DNA of 64,000 nucleotides from Photorhabdus heterorhabditis (GTDB lineage Bacteria > Pseudomonadota > Gammaproteobacteria > Enterobacterales > Enterobacteriaceae). The position numbers and the translations under genes were made by a program. How positions within the stretch are numbered: position 1 is the stretch's first letter; each line of letters begins with the position of its first letter. Location: positions 86,273-150,272 of the forward strand of contig NZ_RCWA01000009.1 of NCBI RefSeq assembly GCF_018448905.1. The letters are read 5' to 3'. Under the pieces are notes generated by a model. The model worked only from the letters and a program-made list of their open reading frames with translations. It was not told the origin of the DNA and searched no databases. This document shows positions 8,482-17,377 of the stretch, one piece after another.

Positions 8482-8660
8482 TTAATCTGTAAATAATGTC
8501 GTCAGGTCAACCGACTTGACGAACTTATAGGGCAGAGTCCAGTTAACGGTACGGCCTTTACGGTAATTGTTAAATTTAACGTCCTTATTTTTTCGGCTGA
8601 TGATCCTTTGATTTACATGTTTTAGTTTTTCTTCAAGCTCATCTTTAAGTTCTTGCAAAG
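8482..8660 (-). pseudogene. Unidentified coding remnant, possibly transposase-derived
   Basis: Read on the - strand, a frame without a start encodes about 58 charged residues (QELKDELEEKLKHVNQRI ... WTLPYKFVKS) ending in TAA at 8482. The stretch loosely recalls the middle of DUF4158-type Tn3 transposases, whose N-terminal part is present at 10600-10971, but this is a weak, memory-based similarity. Upstream the frame is broken, merging into the damaged DeoR-family gene. Confidence 0.3.
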
Positions 8661-8699
8661 TTTGGGATATTGGTCTTTGTAATACGGGCAGATCAGGTC

Positions 8700-9290
8700 A
8701 TTCAGGACACTTTGTTTGTCGGCTTTCCACCTGTTCATAAGAATTAAGTCGTCTGTAAAACTTCGCTAAGACCCGGCGGCGGGCAGTTTTTAGTACTGCC
8801 TGTTTGACTAATATTTTCTCTTCATGTGGTGTGGAGACACCATGCTCCAGATCCCATGAACTGGTGCTAATAAAAGCAATGTCTACATTCAAGCTACGAA
8901 GTAGCATGGTTGCGGTGCGGCCAACACAAGAATGATTTCTCTTATCGACTTACCCCCCGGTATGGAACAGATTCAACTGAGGTTTATTCATCAGGTATTG
9001 GATAATGGAAAAATCATTAGTAATAATGGTGAGGTTAAAACGCTCAGCCAATACTCTGGCAATTTCAAATGTGGTGGTGCCGGCATCAAGATAAACAACT
9101 TGTCCATCTTCAACCATGGATACCGCATATTGGTCAATTTCTCGTTTATGCCGATGATTAAGTTGGGCTTTTTCATTCCAGGGTAATTCTTGGCGTAGAA
9201 CATCACTGAGTTGCACACCGCCACTGACATTAATGACTTTGCCTTCCTCTTCCAGAGTGCGGATATTAGGTTTGCCGCAAATTCAGCCAT
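8700..9290 (-). pseudogene. DeoR-family regulator pseudogene (ygbI/otnR-like)
   Basis: Fragments of a DeoR-type sugar-phosphate-responsive repressor. Recognisable pieces in order are IRTLEEEGKVINVSGG, VVYLDAGTTTFEIARVLAERF (split by neither gap nor shift), TIITNDF, FHTGG, then, after an in-frame TAA near 8950, NHSCVGRTATMLLRSLNVDIAFIS. The helix-turn-helix N terminus is missing and the C terminus runs out of frame near 8730. With a stop, a 5' truncation and a frameshift it cannot be functional. It is adjacent to remnants of the aldolase and kinase genes usually found with it. Confidence 0.8.
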
Positions 9291-9306
9291 GATGAATTCC
9301 TTTTAT

Positions 9307-9720
9307 TCAGTTTTTGGGATAACGAGTTTCAAGTTCCTGCACTTGCCCTTTATTTAAGGTGGTGAAACCGTATGGTAATAATGTCAGATATAACCGGGCA
9401 GTATCTTCCAATTCTTCCGCATTGAAAAAAGCTTGCCGTAAAGTTTTGCCACCGACAACAGGTCCGTGGTTAGAAAGCAGAATTGGATGCATGGCAACTT
9501 CTTTCGTGGGTTTGTCGCCAGATAGCCAGTTACCCTCTATATCCAGCTTGCTAAGACGATCAGCTTGCAAGTCGCCAAAACTGGAGTTGGTTGGCGTGAT
9601 GATAATTGTGCCATCATCCAGTTTGGCACTGATATTACCTGCACCGCCACTGCGATAACCTCGGTAAAACATTGAACGAGCCCATTCTACTAATTCTGTT
9701 CGTAGCGCCTGTTCACTCAT
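9307..9720 (-). pseudogene. Class II aldolase pseudogene (ygbL/otnC-like), internal deletion
   Basis: The N-terminal part (ELVEWARSMFYRGYRSGGAGNIS, PTNSSFGD, KPTKEVAMH) jumps directly to LLSNHGPVVGGKTLRQAFFNAEELE. The central section with the zinc-binding His-x-His motif is missing, leaving about 137 residues where about 210 are expected. It should be inactive. It follows directly the damaged kinase gene with overlapping reading, as in intact ygbKL/otnKC operons for four-carbon sugar acids. Confidence 0.8.
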
Positions 9721-10603
9721 GAAACATCTCCTGAGCATGCAGGAAAAAATTAATGCTAGCTTCTGATACTGAGCCACTTGTTTGTTGGTCATTACGGAGC
9801 AACTGCCGGAAAGGATCACGGTACGTCTATTCTGAGCAGGGGGTGTTGCACCTTCCGGCTGAGGTGGTGACAATAATTTTCCGGTATTTGTACTGGCAAG
9901 TGCGGCACCAAGGCCAGAACCCCCGGTTACTAATGTCAGTTCTGACACAGCACTGGCAATAGGTAGTAGATCATTCATGGACATGGCATCTACTACTGCG
10001 TAGCGAATGCCTTGTTGTTGTAATTTATTTAGCTGCTTGCGGATTGCTTGCTCTCCCTGATGAACACATGTCAGATCTACCAGACCTGTTTTTCCCTGGG
10101 CCTGTTGCTCCATCAGGCGTATTAGATTAGCGTCTTTCATGGGTGTTATTGGGGGGTGTTGCATACCACTTTTATTGACCAGTTGCCCGTTAACAAACAG
10201 ATGTCCATGCACAACGGTACGCCCATTAACCGGCAGTGCAGGGCAGATCAGCGTGATATCTGCGTTTAGTTCCCCCATCAGAGCATCTGTTACTGGCCCG
10301 ATATTACCCTTGCTGGTGGAATCAAATGTTGAGCAGTATTTGAAGAATATTCGCTGACAGCCTGCTTCTTGGCGTAACCAGCGGCAGGATTTTAGTGTTT
10401 AGTGAGTTGTTCACCGCTTCATCTACCGGGAAAGAGCGGCTTTTTAGGCTGATAACAATGGCATCAATATTTTGTGGGACGACTGTATTTTCATCAGGTG
10501 CAACCAGTAACTGAACAACCCGCCAGCCGCTTTGCACCATAAAACTTGCGATATCGGTTGCGCCGGTAAAGTCATCGGCAATAACACCCAATTTAATGGT
10601 CAT
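9720..10603 (-). pseudogene. Four-carbon acid sugar kinase pseudogene (ygbK/otnK-like)
   Basis: The start (10603) encodes KLGVIADDFTGATDIASF, the DUF1537 kinase N terminus. Near 10370 the frame is lost; the continuation (QRIFFKYCSTFDSTSKGNIG) is in another frame and joins the segment from 10278 (GELNADITLICPALPVNGRT). It ends early at about residue 300, where the C-terminal ATP-binding half is deleted and only the last codons remain in a different frame before the aldolase start. At least one frameshift and one large deletion are present. Confidence 0.82.
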
Positions 10604-10971
10604 AATTCTTTCTCCGGTAAAGTGATACCTTTAAAAGTTTTGATAACTGCGCTGTCATCCCATTGACCAAAACCTTCGTTTATATTGGCGGCAGAATGAT
10701 CAGGGAAATGGCAAGCCAGAATATAAGAGATATCCGTGATGACATCTTCCAGTGTGTAGGTAAAGAATATTTTCCTGGATTTAAAATACCCAAGTATAAG
10801 AATGAAGTTCACCCTGGAGTTAACAGACCAACCTTGCGGTATTATCTGATGTTCCGTATCGGATAAGGTGAAATAGTATTCTCGTTCCTCCAAAGTAAAT
10901 CGAGGCAGGCCAAAATAGTCCTGAATTTCAGGTTGAGTCAGTATAGTCAGGCGCTTTTTATTGGTATTCAT
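10600..10971 (-). pseudogene. N-terminal fragment of Tn3-family transposase (DUF4158)
   Basis: A 123-residue open frame resembling only the N terminus of Tn3-type TnpA: LTQPEIQDYFGLPRFTLEEREYYFTLS, then NFILILGYFKSRKIFF. Complete transposases are near 1000 residues. The frame ends where it overlaps the ygbK start by four bases, so the rest has been lost or displaced. It marks past transposon activity at the border of the decayed block. Confidence 0.6.
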
Positions 10972-11051
10972 TTTTTTAATTCTTAATATGGCAGGGTTAC
11001 ATTGAGTATGTCACTTTATCTTTTCCTTACCACCTTTAATAGACATAGATT

Positions 11052-11188
11052 TATACCCGTTATCTTTCAAGTTGCTTCTTTGTTGGCTGCACTCACCCGG
11101 TCACATCGTTCTCTATGACATAGTTATCAATGCTCCCGGGGATTCGCTCCCTTGCCGTCGCGACGCATCTTGAAATCCATAGGGTATA
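11052..11188 (-). repeat. ERIC/IRU repeat copy 2
   Basis: 137 bp bounded by TATACCC and GGGTATA, an inverse copy close in sequence to the element at 1819-1955, with the core caatgctcccggggattc. It separates the decayed block from the aminocyclitol operon promoter region. Confidence 0.9.
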
Positions 11189-11729
11189 GATCTAATTATT
11201 TAATGTATAATCTTGATTATTAAGATTAAATATATTGTCTGGTGTGTAGTTCTAATTGGCAATATTATATTTTAATTTATGGTGTTTACGTGTAATTAAT
11301 TAATTATGACGTGAATCACGATATTGAAAATTAGATTATTAATTTATTGATTTTTTTGTATGGTTTGTATTTTTATACATAGTTTAAAATAAATTATAGA
11401 TTGAGAAATTAAAAAATCAAACGAGATAATACATCTTCTATTAAGAAGCAGAATGCCAAATGTTAATATTTTTCAAATCTTACGATTTAATTTAAGTTAA
11501 ACTTAAAAATAGTGTAACACCTTGTATTAAGTGAAAGCCTATAGCTATAACTGAGTTTAAGGACTGAGTGTAGTAGTGCTATTGGTTATTTAACTTAGTA
11601 AACCGGTGGTAATTCACATAGGATATTCTATGTAAATGAAAGAGAGACATATCCCTTATAGCTTAACGATACCTATGGATTTTTCGCTGGATTAATATCA
11701 CTTCTTATTTGAAAAGGAGATTACTCATC
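11189..11729 (+). promoter_or_regulatory. AT-rich leader upstream of the aminocyclitol operon
   Basis: About 540 bp with no credible ORF and very high A+T, more extreme than the flanking genes. The operon promoter must lie here or further upstream, but I cannot single out a -10/-35 pair. AT-rich leaders of this kind are often bound by H-NS-like silencers, which is inference. AAGGAG at about 11714-11719 is the ribosome-binding site for the first gene. Confidence 0.4.
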
Positions 11730-12995
11730 GTGTCTAAACTGGCAATACATGGTGGCTCTTCCATTCGAACAATGTCTTGGCCTGGGTGGCCTACAAGTTC
11801 TCCCGAAACTGTAGATAATCTACTTTCTGTTTTAAATAGTCAGCGTTGGTCAATAAGTGGACCATACCGTGGGGTACCTTCTTTTGAACAGCGTTTTGCT
11901 GAAGCTTATGCACGTTACACGAATGCTAATTATTGTGTTCCTGCTTCCAGTGGTACTGCCAGCTTGACTATGGCTTTAGAGGCAGTAGGGGTCGGAGCGG
12001 GTGATGAAGTCATTGTACCTGGTTTATCTTGGGTCGCTTCAGCATCAGCTGTTCTTAATATTAATGCTATTCCAATGCTAACCGACGTGAATCCTCAGAC
12101 AGGGTGCTTAGATCCAAATGCGGTTGAGGAAGCAATTACTTCTCGCTGTCGTGCGATGACAGTTGTACACCTCGGTTCTGCGGTTGCAGATCTGAATGCC
12201 TTAATGCATATTGCAGAAAAAAATAATTTGCCACTCATTGAAGATTGCTCTCAAGCACACGGTGCTCGTTTTGCTGGTCAACATGTGGGGACATTTGGTA
12301 TTGCTGGAACGTTCAGCATGCAACATAGTAAGCTGTTGACCAGTGGAGAAGGTGGAGCGGTACTAACTCAAGATGAGCAAATTGCTAGACGATTAGCCCA
12401 TCTACGCGCCGATGGACGTACATTAAGCAGTGTACCACCACCGTTGGATCATATGGAGTTATTAGAAACTGCTGAGTTAATGGGTTCGAACTATTGCTTG
12501 TCTGAATTTCATGCCGCAATTTTGTTAGCTCAATTAGAAAAACTTGATACCGAGAATGCTATCCGGCGCTGTAATGCTGAATATTTGGATGAGCTGATGC
12601 TGCAAATTGGCTGTTTTCCTCAGCAAACCACTCTGGGTACCACTGAACGTGTCTATTATAGCTATGTCATTGGATTACCTGAATCTGTCTTAGAGAAGGT
12701 TTCAGTAGAAAAACTGGCAGAAGCCCTGTCAGCAGAGCTGAATTTACCTTGTAAGCCTATGTATGCCGCATTAAATCAATGTACGTTATACCAACCCGAG
12801 AGTCGGCGGCGTTTCGCATTAGGAAAAGACTTTCAGTCATCCGTTCAGCCGCAGCGTTTTAGTCTGCCAATAGCGGAGGTATTCTCCCATAGCCACATTG
12901 CCTTGCCGCATCATTTTTTACTTGCAGAAGAAACTGACATGCTTGATGTCCAGCGTGCTCTGGAGAAGGTAATGAGCCATGCCGAGCATCTGTGA
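11730..12995 (+). CDS. btrS: L-glutamine:2-deoxy-scyllo-inosose aminotransferase (BtrS-like)
   Basis: A 421-residue PLP enzyme of the DegT/StrS (sugar aminotransferase) family. It closely follows Bacillus circulans BtrS: RWSISGPYRG, PASSGTASLTMALEA, DEVIVPGLSWVASASAVLN, EDCSQAHGA, the Schiff-base Lys201 in QHSKLLTSGEGG, and SNYCLSEFHAAILLAQLE with NAIRR. BtrS converts DOI to 2-deoxy-scyllo-inosamine (DOIA) and later amino-DOI to 2-deoxystreptamine. Start is GTG 11730 behind AAGGAG; the upstream in-frame TTG at 11709 precedes that site and is unlikely. It is the first gene of the operon whose last gene is DOI synthase, which supports the specific substrate. Confidence 0.88.
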   Translation: MSKLAIHGGSSIRTMSWPGWPTSSPETVDNLLSVLNSQRWSISGPYRGVPSFEQRFAEAYARYTNANYCVPASSGTASLTMALEAVGVGAGDEVIVPGLSWVASASAVLNINAIPMLTDVNPQTGCLDPNAVEEAITSRCRAMTVVHLGSAVADLNALMHIAEKNNLPLIEDCSQAHGARFAGQHVGTFGIAGTFSMQHSKLLTSGEGGAVLTQDEQIARRLAHLRADGRTLSSVPPPLDHMELLETAELMGSNYCLSEFHAAILLAQLEKLDTENAIRRCNAEYLDELMLQIGCFPQQTTLGTTERVYYSYVIGLPESVLEKVSVEKLAEALSAELNLPCKPMYAALNQCTLYQPESRRRFALGKDFQSSVQPQRFSLPIAEVFSHSHIALPHHFLLAEETDMLDVQRALEKVMSHAEHL

Positions 12996-13016
12996 ATCTA
13001 AAAGGTCAAAACTATT

Positions 13017-13670
13017 ATGACGTCAACACATTGCCATCGTTTTGTGTTCATCCGACACGCAGAAGCAACATGCAATCTACAGGATGACCATGTGTTAATC
13101 AGTTCAGTTTTGCCTGATTCACCACTGACGGAAATGGGCCAGCAACAAGCACAATTATTAGCAGATAATTTTCCCAAGGAGTTAATCGGAGACAAGATAT
13201 TTAGCAGCCCAATGGTCCGAACAATGCAAACGGCCAAATTTCTCACTGCACGGTACAATTTACCGTTGATATCTGATGAGCGTTTGGAAGAAGTGCGTAT
13301 AGCACCTTCACTGATACCGCCATTAAGTTTGCCGGAATGGGATGCAATGCTGGAAGAACGTTTGAATAGTCCCACAATTAAAGTAAGACCTGAAGTAGAA
13401 ACTGTTATTGAACAACGAGCACGAGTGACCGATTTCTTGCGTCAACGGCACCAACAGCGTGGCCGGGAAAAGGTCACTCTGATCGTTTCCCATGCATTCA
13501 CTATAGAGTTAGCAATGTTTGTGTTGCTAGGGCTGGAAATCTCCCTATTACAACGCTGGCATATGCGTATTAGTAATACAGCATTGCACGTTATAGAGAA
13601 TGAAGAGATAGGTGGAAAATCTAGGCTTGTTCTTGTTAACGCGAAAAATCATTTGAGATTATGGCTTTAA
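13017..13670 (+). CDS. Histidine phosphatase (phosphoglycerate-mutase-like)
   Basis: 217 residues with the histidine-phosphatase signature FIRHAEA near residue 13, SPMVRTMQTA, and the second catalytic His in VSHAFTIELAM. The family removes phosphate from small molecules through a phosphohistidine. In butirosin biosynthesis a phosphoribosyl group is added and then dephosphorylated by a separate phosphatase. With a phosphoribosyltransferase two genes downstream, the same two-step ribosylation is a reasonable inference, although this phosphatase need not be of the BtrP family. 21 bp separate it from the aminotransferase. Confidence 0.82.
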   Translation: MTSTHCHRFVFIRHAEATCNLQDDHVLISSVLPDSPLTEMGQQQAQLLADNFPKELIGDKIFSSPMVRTMQTAKFLTARYNLPLISDERLEEVRIAPSLIPPLSLPEWDAMLEERLNSPTIKVRPEVETVIEQRARVTDFLRQRHQQRGREKVTLIVSHAFTIELAMFVLLGLEISLLQRWHMRISNTALHVIENEEIGGKSRLVLVNAKNHLRLWL

Positions 13671-13689
13671 AGGTAAGAAGATAAAACGT

Positions 13690-16600
13690 ATGGCTGCAAA
13701 ATTTGAACGATTACAACAACTTTCCCGGCACACTGATTTTTCAGCATTGGTTCCACCTTTAGTGGGATTTGCGGCTGATAAAGCGCTTGCCATTGTAAGA
13801 CATTATCCGCAAGCAGATACTGCGCTGCTACGCACCCTCTACAGTCAGTACATCACTGAGCACCCCGACTGGATAAAACAGGTTGAGAAAGTTTGTGGTC
13901 CTGCCCCCTGGATTATTCGCAGTGCGGGTTTGGAGGATGGTGATACTTTCGTGAATGCTGGAGGCTATGCCAGTATCATCTGTCATTGTCCGGCAGATTT
14001 TAGTGATACGCTTTCTGCGGTAGCTTTCAGTGGATTTGAACTTCAATCCATTGAACAGCAACGGTTAAGTGATCCGGGTTATCAACCGCAGCCAATCACC
14101 TGTTTTGTTCAAAAATTGATTGAAGGTACGCCATCTACAGTGGGCGCTTTACAGGCTCCGTATCTGACAGACGATGCATGTCATGATTTAAATAAAATTA
14201 TCAATCAATTACATCAATATCTCTCTGAAATTGCGTTAGACACTGAGTGGGTTTTGGAAACGGATCATGGCCTGGTTTCCGTGACCGGATTGACTTTACA
14301 TGCCTCTGAAGGTATCCGGGGAGAACTGGCGTTCGGTTTTGGTTTTGCGTCGGCACAATCCCCCGGCTCAAGGGCAAACTCTGTGGCCTATCATTGGCCA
14401 ACGTTAGCTGCACCTTTGTGGTATGGCGCTCAATTATGTCAGGTTCGCGTGGATAAGATTTGGTTAGTACAGGCACGTCCCGCTCCGGGTTATGTACTTG
14501 AGCGTCAGGTTGAACAGTTAACCACTGAAGTGAAAGAAGAGCTGGCACGTAGTATGCAGGTGGTTCCCGTAACAACATTGCTGCATCCTGCAAAGCCTAA
14601 TTTAGGCGTTTTCCTTTCGGCATCCACATTAGACGATGCTTGGTCTCGTTATTTGCGTCTTCCTTTGCCAGTGCGATCCACTCTTGTGGCTGTCTTCGTT
14701 GAATCAGGCGTTGCCAGTGAACATGCTGGCATCATGTTCCGTCAACAAAAATTGCCTGTTTTTCTTACCCAGTTAACCAATATCCCCGCAGTTCCTTTGG
14801 TCATTATTAATAGTGTGGGAGAGCAAGCCTACTTTAGTGCGCAAAAACCACTTATCGAATTGGAAACGGAAACCATTGAATCGGTTAATTTGTCCGCTGC
14901 TGTACAGCATATTTTTGACGATAGAGAATCTCTGCCCACTACGGCGCTGTCTTCTCAAGATCTTTCGGATGTTTTGCAACGTGCGCTGGCTGGCTTACCG
15001 GTATTAGAGGAAAAAATCGGTGTTTCACTCAGGCAACGTACTCTTTTTCCAATGGACACATGGTTACAGCATGGTGACATTGTCCGAAGCCCAAGTTTAA
15101 CAGGTTGGCTCCTGGCACAAGTCGGTGAGAAAGCAATGACGCTCTACCCTGCTCATTGGTCAGCAACTGACGAAACAACAGATTATCTCTGTGCTTTCAG
15201 AGCCAAAACCGATCCGCAATCGACATTACCGCACTTATGTAAGGCTATCCCAACATTGGCAGACAAGATCAGGCAACTCAATGACCTGCGCCTGCTGATG
15301 TTATTTATCAAAGCCGAATCATGGATTGAGAGAATTCCCTCAATGCCATTGGCGCAATGGATTGATGTTGCGATAACGTCCCCAAATGGGGATGGGCGTC
15401 TGCTACTGGAGTGTCTACTTCATGTGCTTGCAGATACAGACATTATTCCCATTTATGAAGATGCAGACCGGATCAACATTTTACACGCGTTAACCCAGGC
15501 AGCAGGTTCTACACTTTCTGTTCACGAACTGTTTGAAGTTATCCATCATCGCCAATTGTCACCGATTGCACTGGCGAATCTGGTTTATGCGCCCGAAGCG
15601 TTTGCTGACTATGTGGCTTTCCTGTCTCCACTTAAGCGCTTTAAAGCAGCCGCAGCACTGGCAGGAGCGAGTGAAGCTGCTGATTTGCTACAAGCTACGG
15701 ATAGCCTGATGAAAGCGTTACATCAGGCGAAATTATTCACCTTGAGGGCACTTTGTCGCATAGATTTAGTGGATACTTACGATCAGGTACTCAAGGCGGT
15801 ATTAGCCGATGTGGTTGATAGACATGAGCTGATCACGTATCAAAATTATCTAGATCTGCTCAGCGATTGGATGGAGTTTGCTCAGCTATCAACGCTTTCT
15901 GCCACAGAAAAATCGGCATTATGCGTTTTCCAGGGATGGGTAGAACATGTTCGTCATAACCCTATGCCGGATACTTTTTTTCTTGAATTAAAAGAAGATG
16001 TTGTAGAAATCTTGGGGGATGATTTCTTACGTTGGCAGGTTTTAATGCCTGTCGCCGGTAATATGACACCGGAACAGCTACCGATAGAAAATGCTCACCA
16101 GTTACACAATCTATTGCATCAGTGGATGCTGGTTCGTTTCCGGGCTGAATCGGGGCCTGATCTACCTGCGCTTTTACATAAATTGATCAATATCGCTGAT
16201 GGTTTTGGTGATGCCCGCTCTTGCCTTTTAAGGTTAACTAATAACCTCTTTGAGATTTCTCTGCCCTTTGTCGTACACAAGGCCAGTTTCCTCTTTAATG
16301 AGAAGGAGTTGGTTGTTGAGTTCTGCGAGCTTCCGAATGCCCCGGAAGAGGAGATTGGTCGCTTATATGTCTTCGATGCATTGGCTTCACGTATTTCAGA
16401 ATGGAAACCACAATGGCAGATATCATCAAATCGGGTCTGCCAATTAGGCACTTGGACACTTTTCTTACGTTTAAAGCGCGCTGATGGCTTACATTGGCAG
16501 AGACAGGATCTCGAACAACTGGTGCTTTGGTTGCGGGTGCTATTCGATACTGCTTATGATTTCTCCTATGTGCCTAATGATGAAGCTTCTCATGTATATG

Positions 16601-17370
16601 ACATGCTGGGACATTCTCCCTGGAGTGATCTATTCCACGCTTATGTTAATTACCGGGCTGTGATTGATTTTTCTGTTCAGCGTATCACAGTTTATTCGTT
16701 GCCCTTTGCCTCAACGCTCGCTGCACTCTGTCTGAATGAATCTATACGTGATGAGGTCACCAGCGCTTACCTTGCTGGTTTTGACCATGCCTGGGATGCT
16801 TTTCACCGAATTATTGAGAAGCTGGAAAAAACAGAGGATGACCAAGAACAGTGGGAATGCCTTCACACCACCGCAGGGCAGATGGGATTACTCTTTTCAG
16901 CAGTATGGCCAGAGCAGACGTTGATGCGGATGGTACAAAAACCACTCTCCCGGGTTGGGGCTGAACGGATCGCAGTCAGCTTGTTACATCGTCGTGATTT
17001 GTCGGCTACATTGCAGCGGTTGGTTACTGCTCCAGAAAATGCCGGATTGCGTAATTTAGTTTTGCACCACGTTCCTGAAATCGCGGTAAATGCAGGTTCT
17101 GCTGCCTCAATCGCAGGTGAAATCGCGATTTGGCAAAGTCAGTTTAAACGCTGCAAAGAGTACTTGCTTGCCTATCATGCAAATGTACTCTCTGAGGGCC
17201 AATGTCAACAATTTGTCAGACAACTTAGTCTTATCCCTTATGGCATCACAGAGGAAATTGAAACGTATATTCAACGTGCTCTGGCTCCCATAGCCACAGA
17301 GGGGAAAGGCCGTTTTAAATTGTCTGAAGTTGATCCGATTGCGATTATTAGCACTATGCGGACAAAATGA
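13690..17370 (+). CDS. Giant PEP-synthase-like protein with phosphohistidine domain
   Basis: 1226 residues. The N terminus (about 20-280) resembles the PEP synthase/pyruvate phosphate dikinase ATP-grasp domain: WIIRSAGLEDGDTFVNAGGY around residue 75, and the ATP-site-like HKIWLVQARPAP equivalent (KIWLVQARPAPG near 260). Residues about 300-375 look like the mobile swivelling domain with the phosphorylatable His in SEHAGIMFRQQKLPVF (about residue 346). The remaining 800 or more residues show no domain I recognise and look helical. Dikinase-type enzymes such as rifampin phosphotransferase put the ATP beta-phosphate on a small-molecule hydroxyl, so phosphorylation of the aminocyclitol (biosynthesis or self-protection) is one hypothesis. 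No PEP-synthase TIM barrel is seen. Confidence 0.6.
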   Translation: MAAKFERLQQLSRHTDFSALVPPLVGFAADKALAIVRHYPQADTALLRTLYSQYITEHPDWIKQVEKVCGPAPWIIRSAGLEDGDTFVNAGGYASIICHCPADFSDTLSAVAFSGFELQSIEQQRLSDPGYQPQPITCFVQKLIEGTPSTVGALQAPYLTDDACHDLNKIINQLHQYLSEIALDTEWVLETDHGLVSVTGLTLHASEGIRGELAFGFGFASAQSPGSRANSVAYHWPTLAAPLWYGAQLCQVRVDKIWLVQARPAPGYVLERQVEQLTTEVKEELARSMQVVPVTTLLHPAKPNLGVFLSASTLDDAWSRYLRLPLPVRSTLVAVFVESGVASEHAGIMFRQQKLPVFLTQLTNIPAVPLVIINSVGEQAYFSAQKPLIELETETIESVNLSAAVQHIFDDRESLPTTALSSQDLSDVLQRALAGLPVLEEKIGVSLRQRTLFPMDTWLQHGDIVRSPSLTGWLLAQVGEKAMTLYPAHWSATDETTDYLCAFRAKTDPQSTLPHLCKAIPTLADKIRQLNDLRLLMLFIKAESWIERIPSMPLAQWIDVAITSPNGDGRLLLECLLHVLADTDIIPIYEDADRINILHALTQAAGSTLSVHELFEVIHHRQLSPIALANLVYAPEAFADYVAFLSPLKRFKAAAALAGASEAADLLQATDSLMKALHQAKLFTLRALCRIDLVDTYDQVLKAVLADVVDRHELITYQNYLDLLSDWMEFAQLSTLSATEKSALCVFQGWVEHVRHNPMPDTFFLELKEDVVEILGDDFLRWQVLMPVAGNMTPEQLPIENAHQLHNLLHQWMLVRFRAESGPDLPALLHKLINIADGFGDARSCLLRLTNNLFEISLPFVVHKASFLFNEKELVVEFCELPNAPEEEIGRLYVFDALASRISEWKPQWQISSNRVCQLGTWTLFLRLKRADGLHWQRQDLEQLVLWLRVLFDTAYDFSYVPNDEASHVYDMLGHSPWSDLFHAYVNYRAVIDFSVQRITVYSLPFASTLAALCLNESIRDEVTSAYLAGFDHAWDAFHRIIEKLEKTEDDQEQWECLHTTAGQMGLLFSAVWPEQTLMRMVQKPLSRVGAERIAVSLLHRRDLSATLQRLVTAPENAGLRNLVLHHVPEIAVNAGSAASIAGEIAIWQSQFKRCKEYLLAYHANVLSEGQCQQFVRQLSLIPYGITEEIETYIQRALAPIATEGKGRFKLSEVDPIAIISTMRTK

Positions 17371-17377
17371 GGGCAGA

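Noticed and set aside
8932-9962. + strand frames across the otn/ygb block
   Set aside because: The - strand encodes recognisable, though broken, DeoR, aldolase and kinase sequences.
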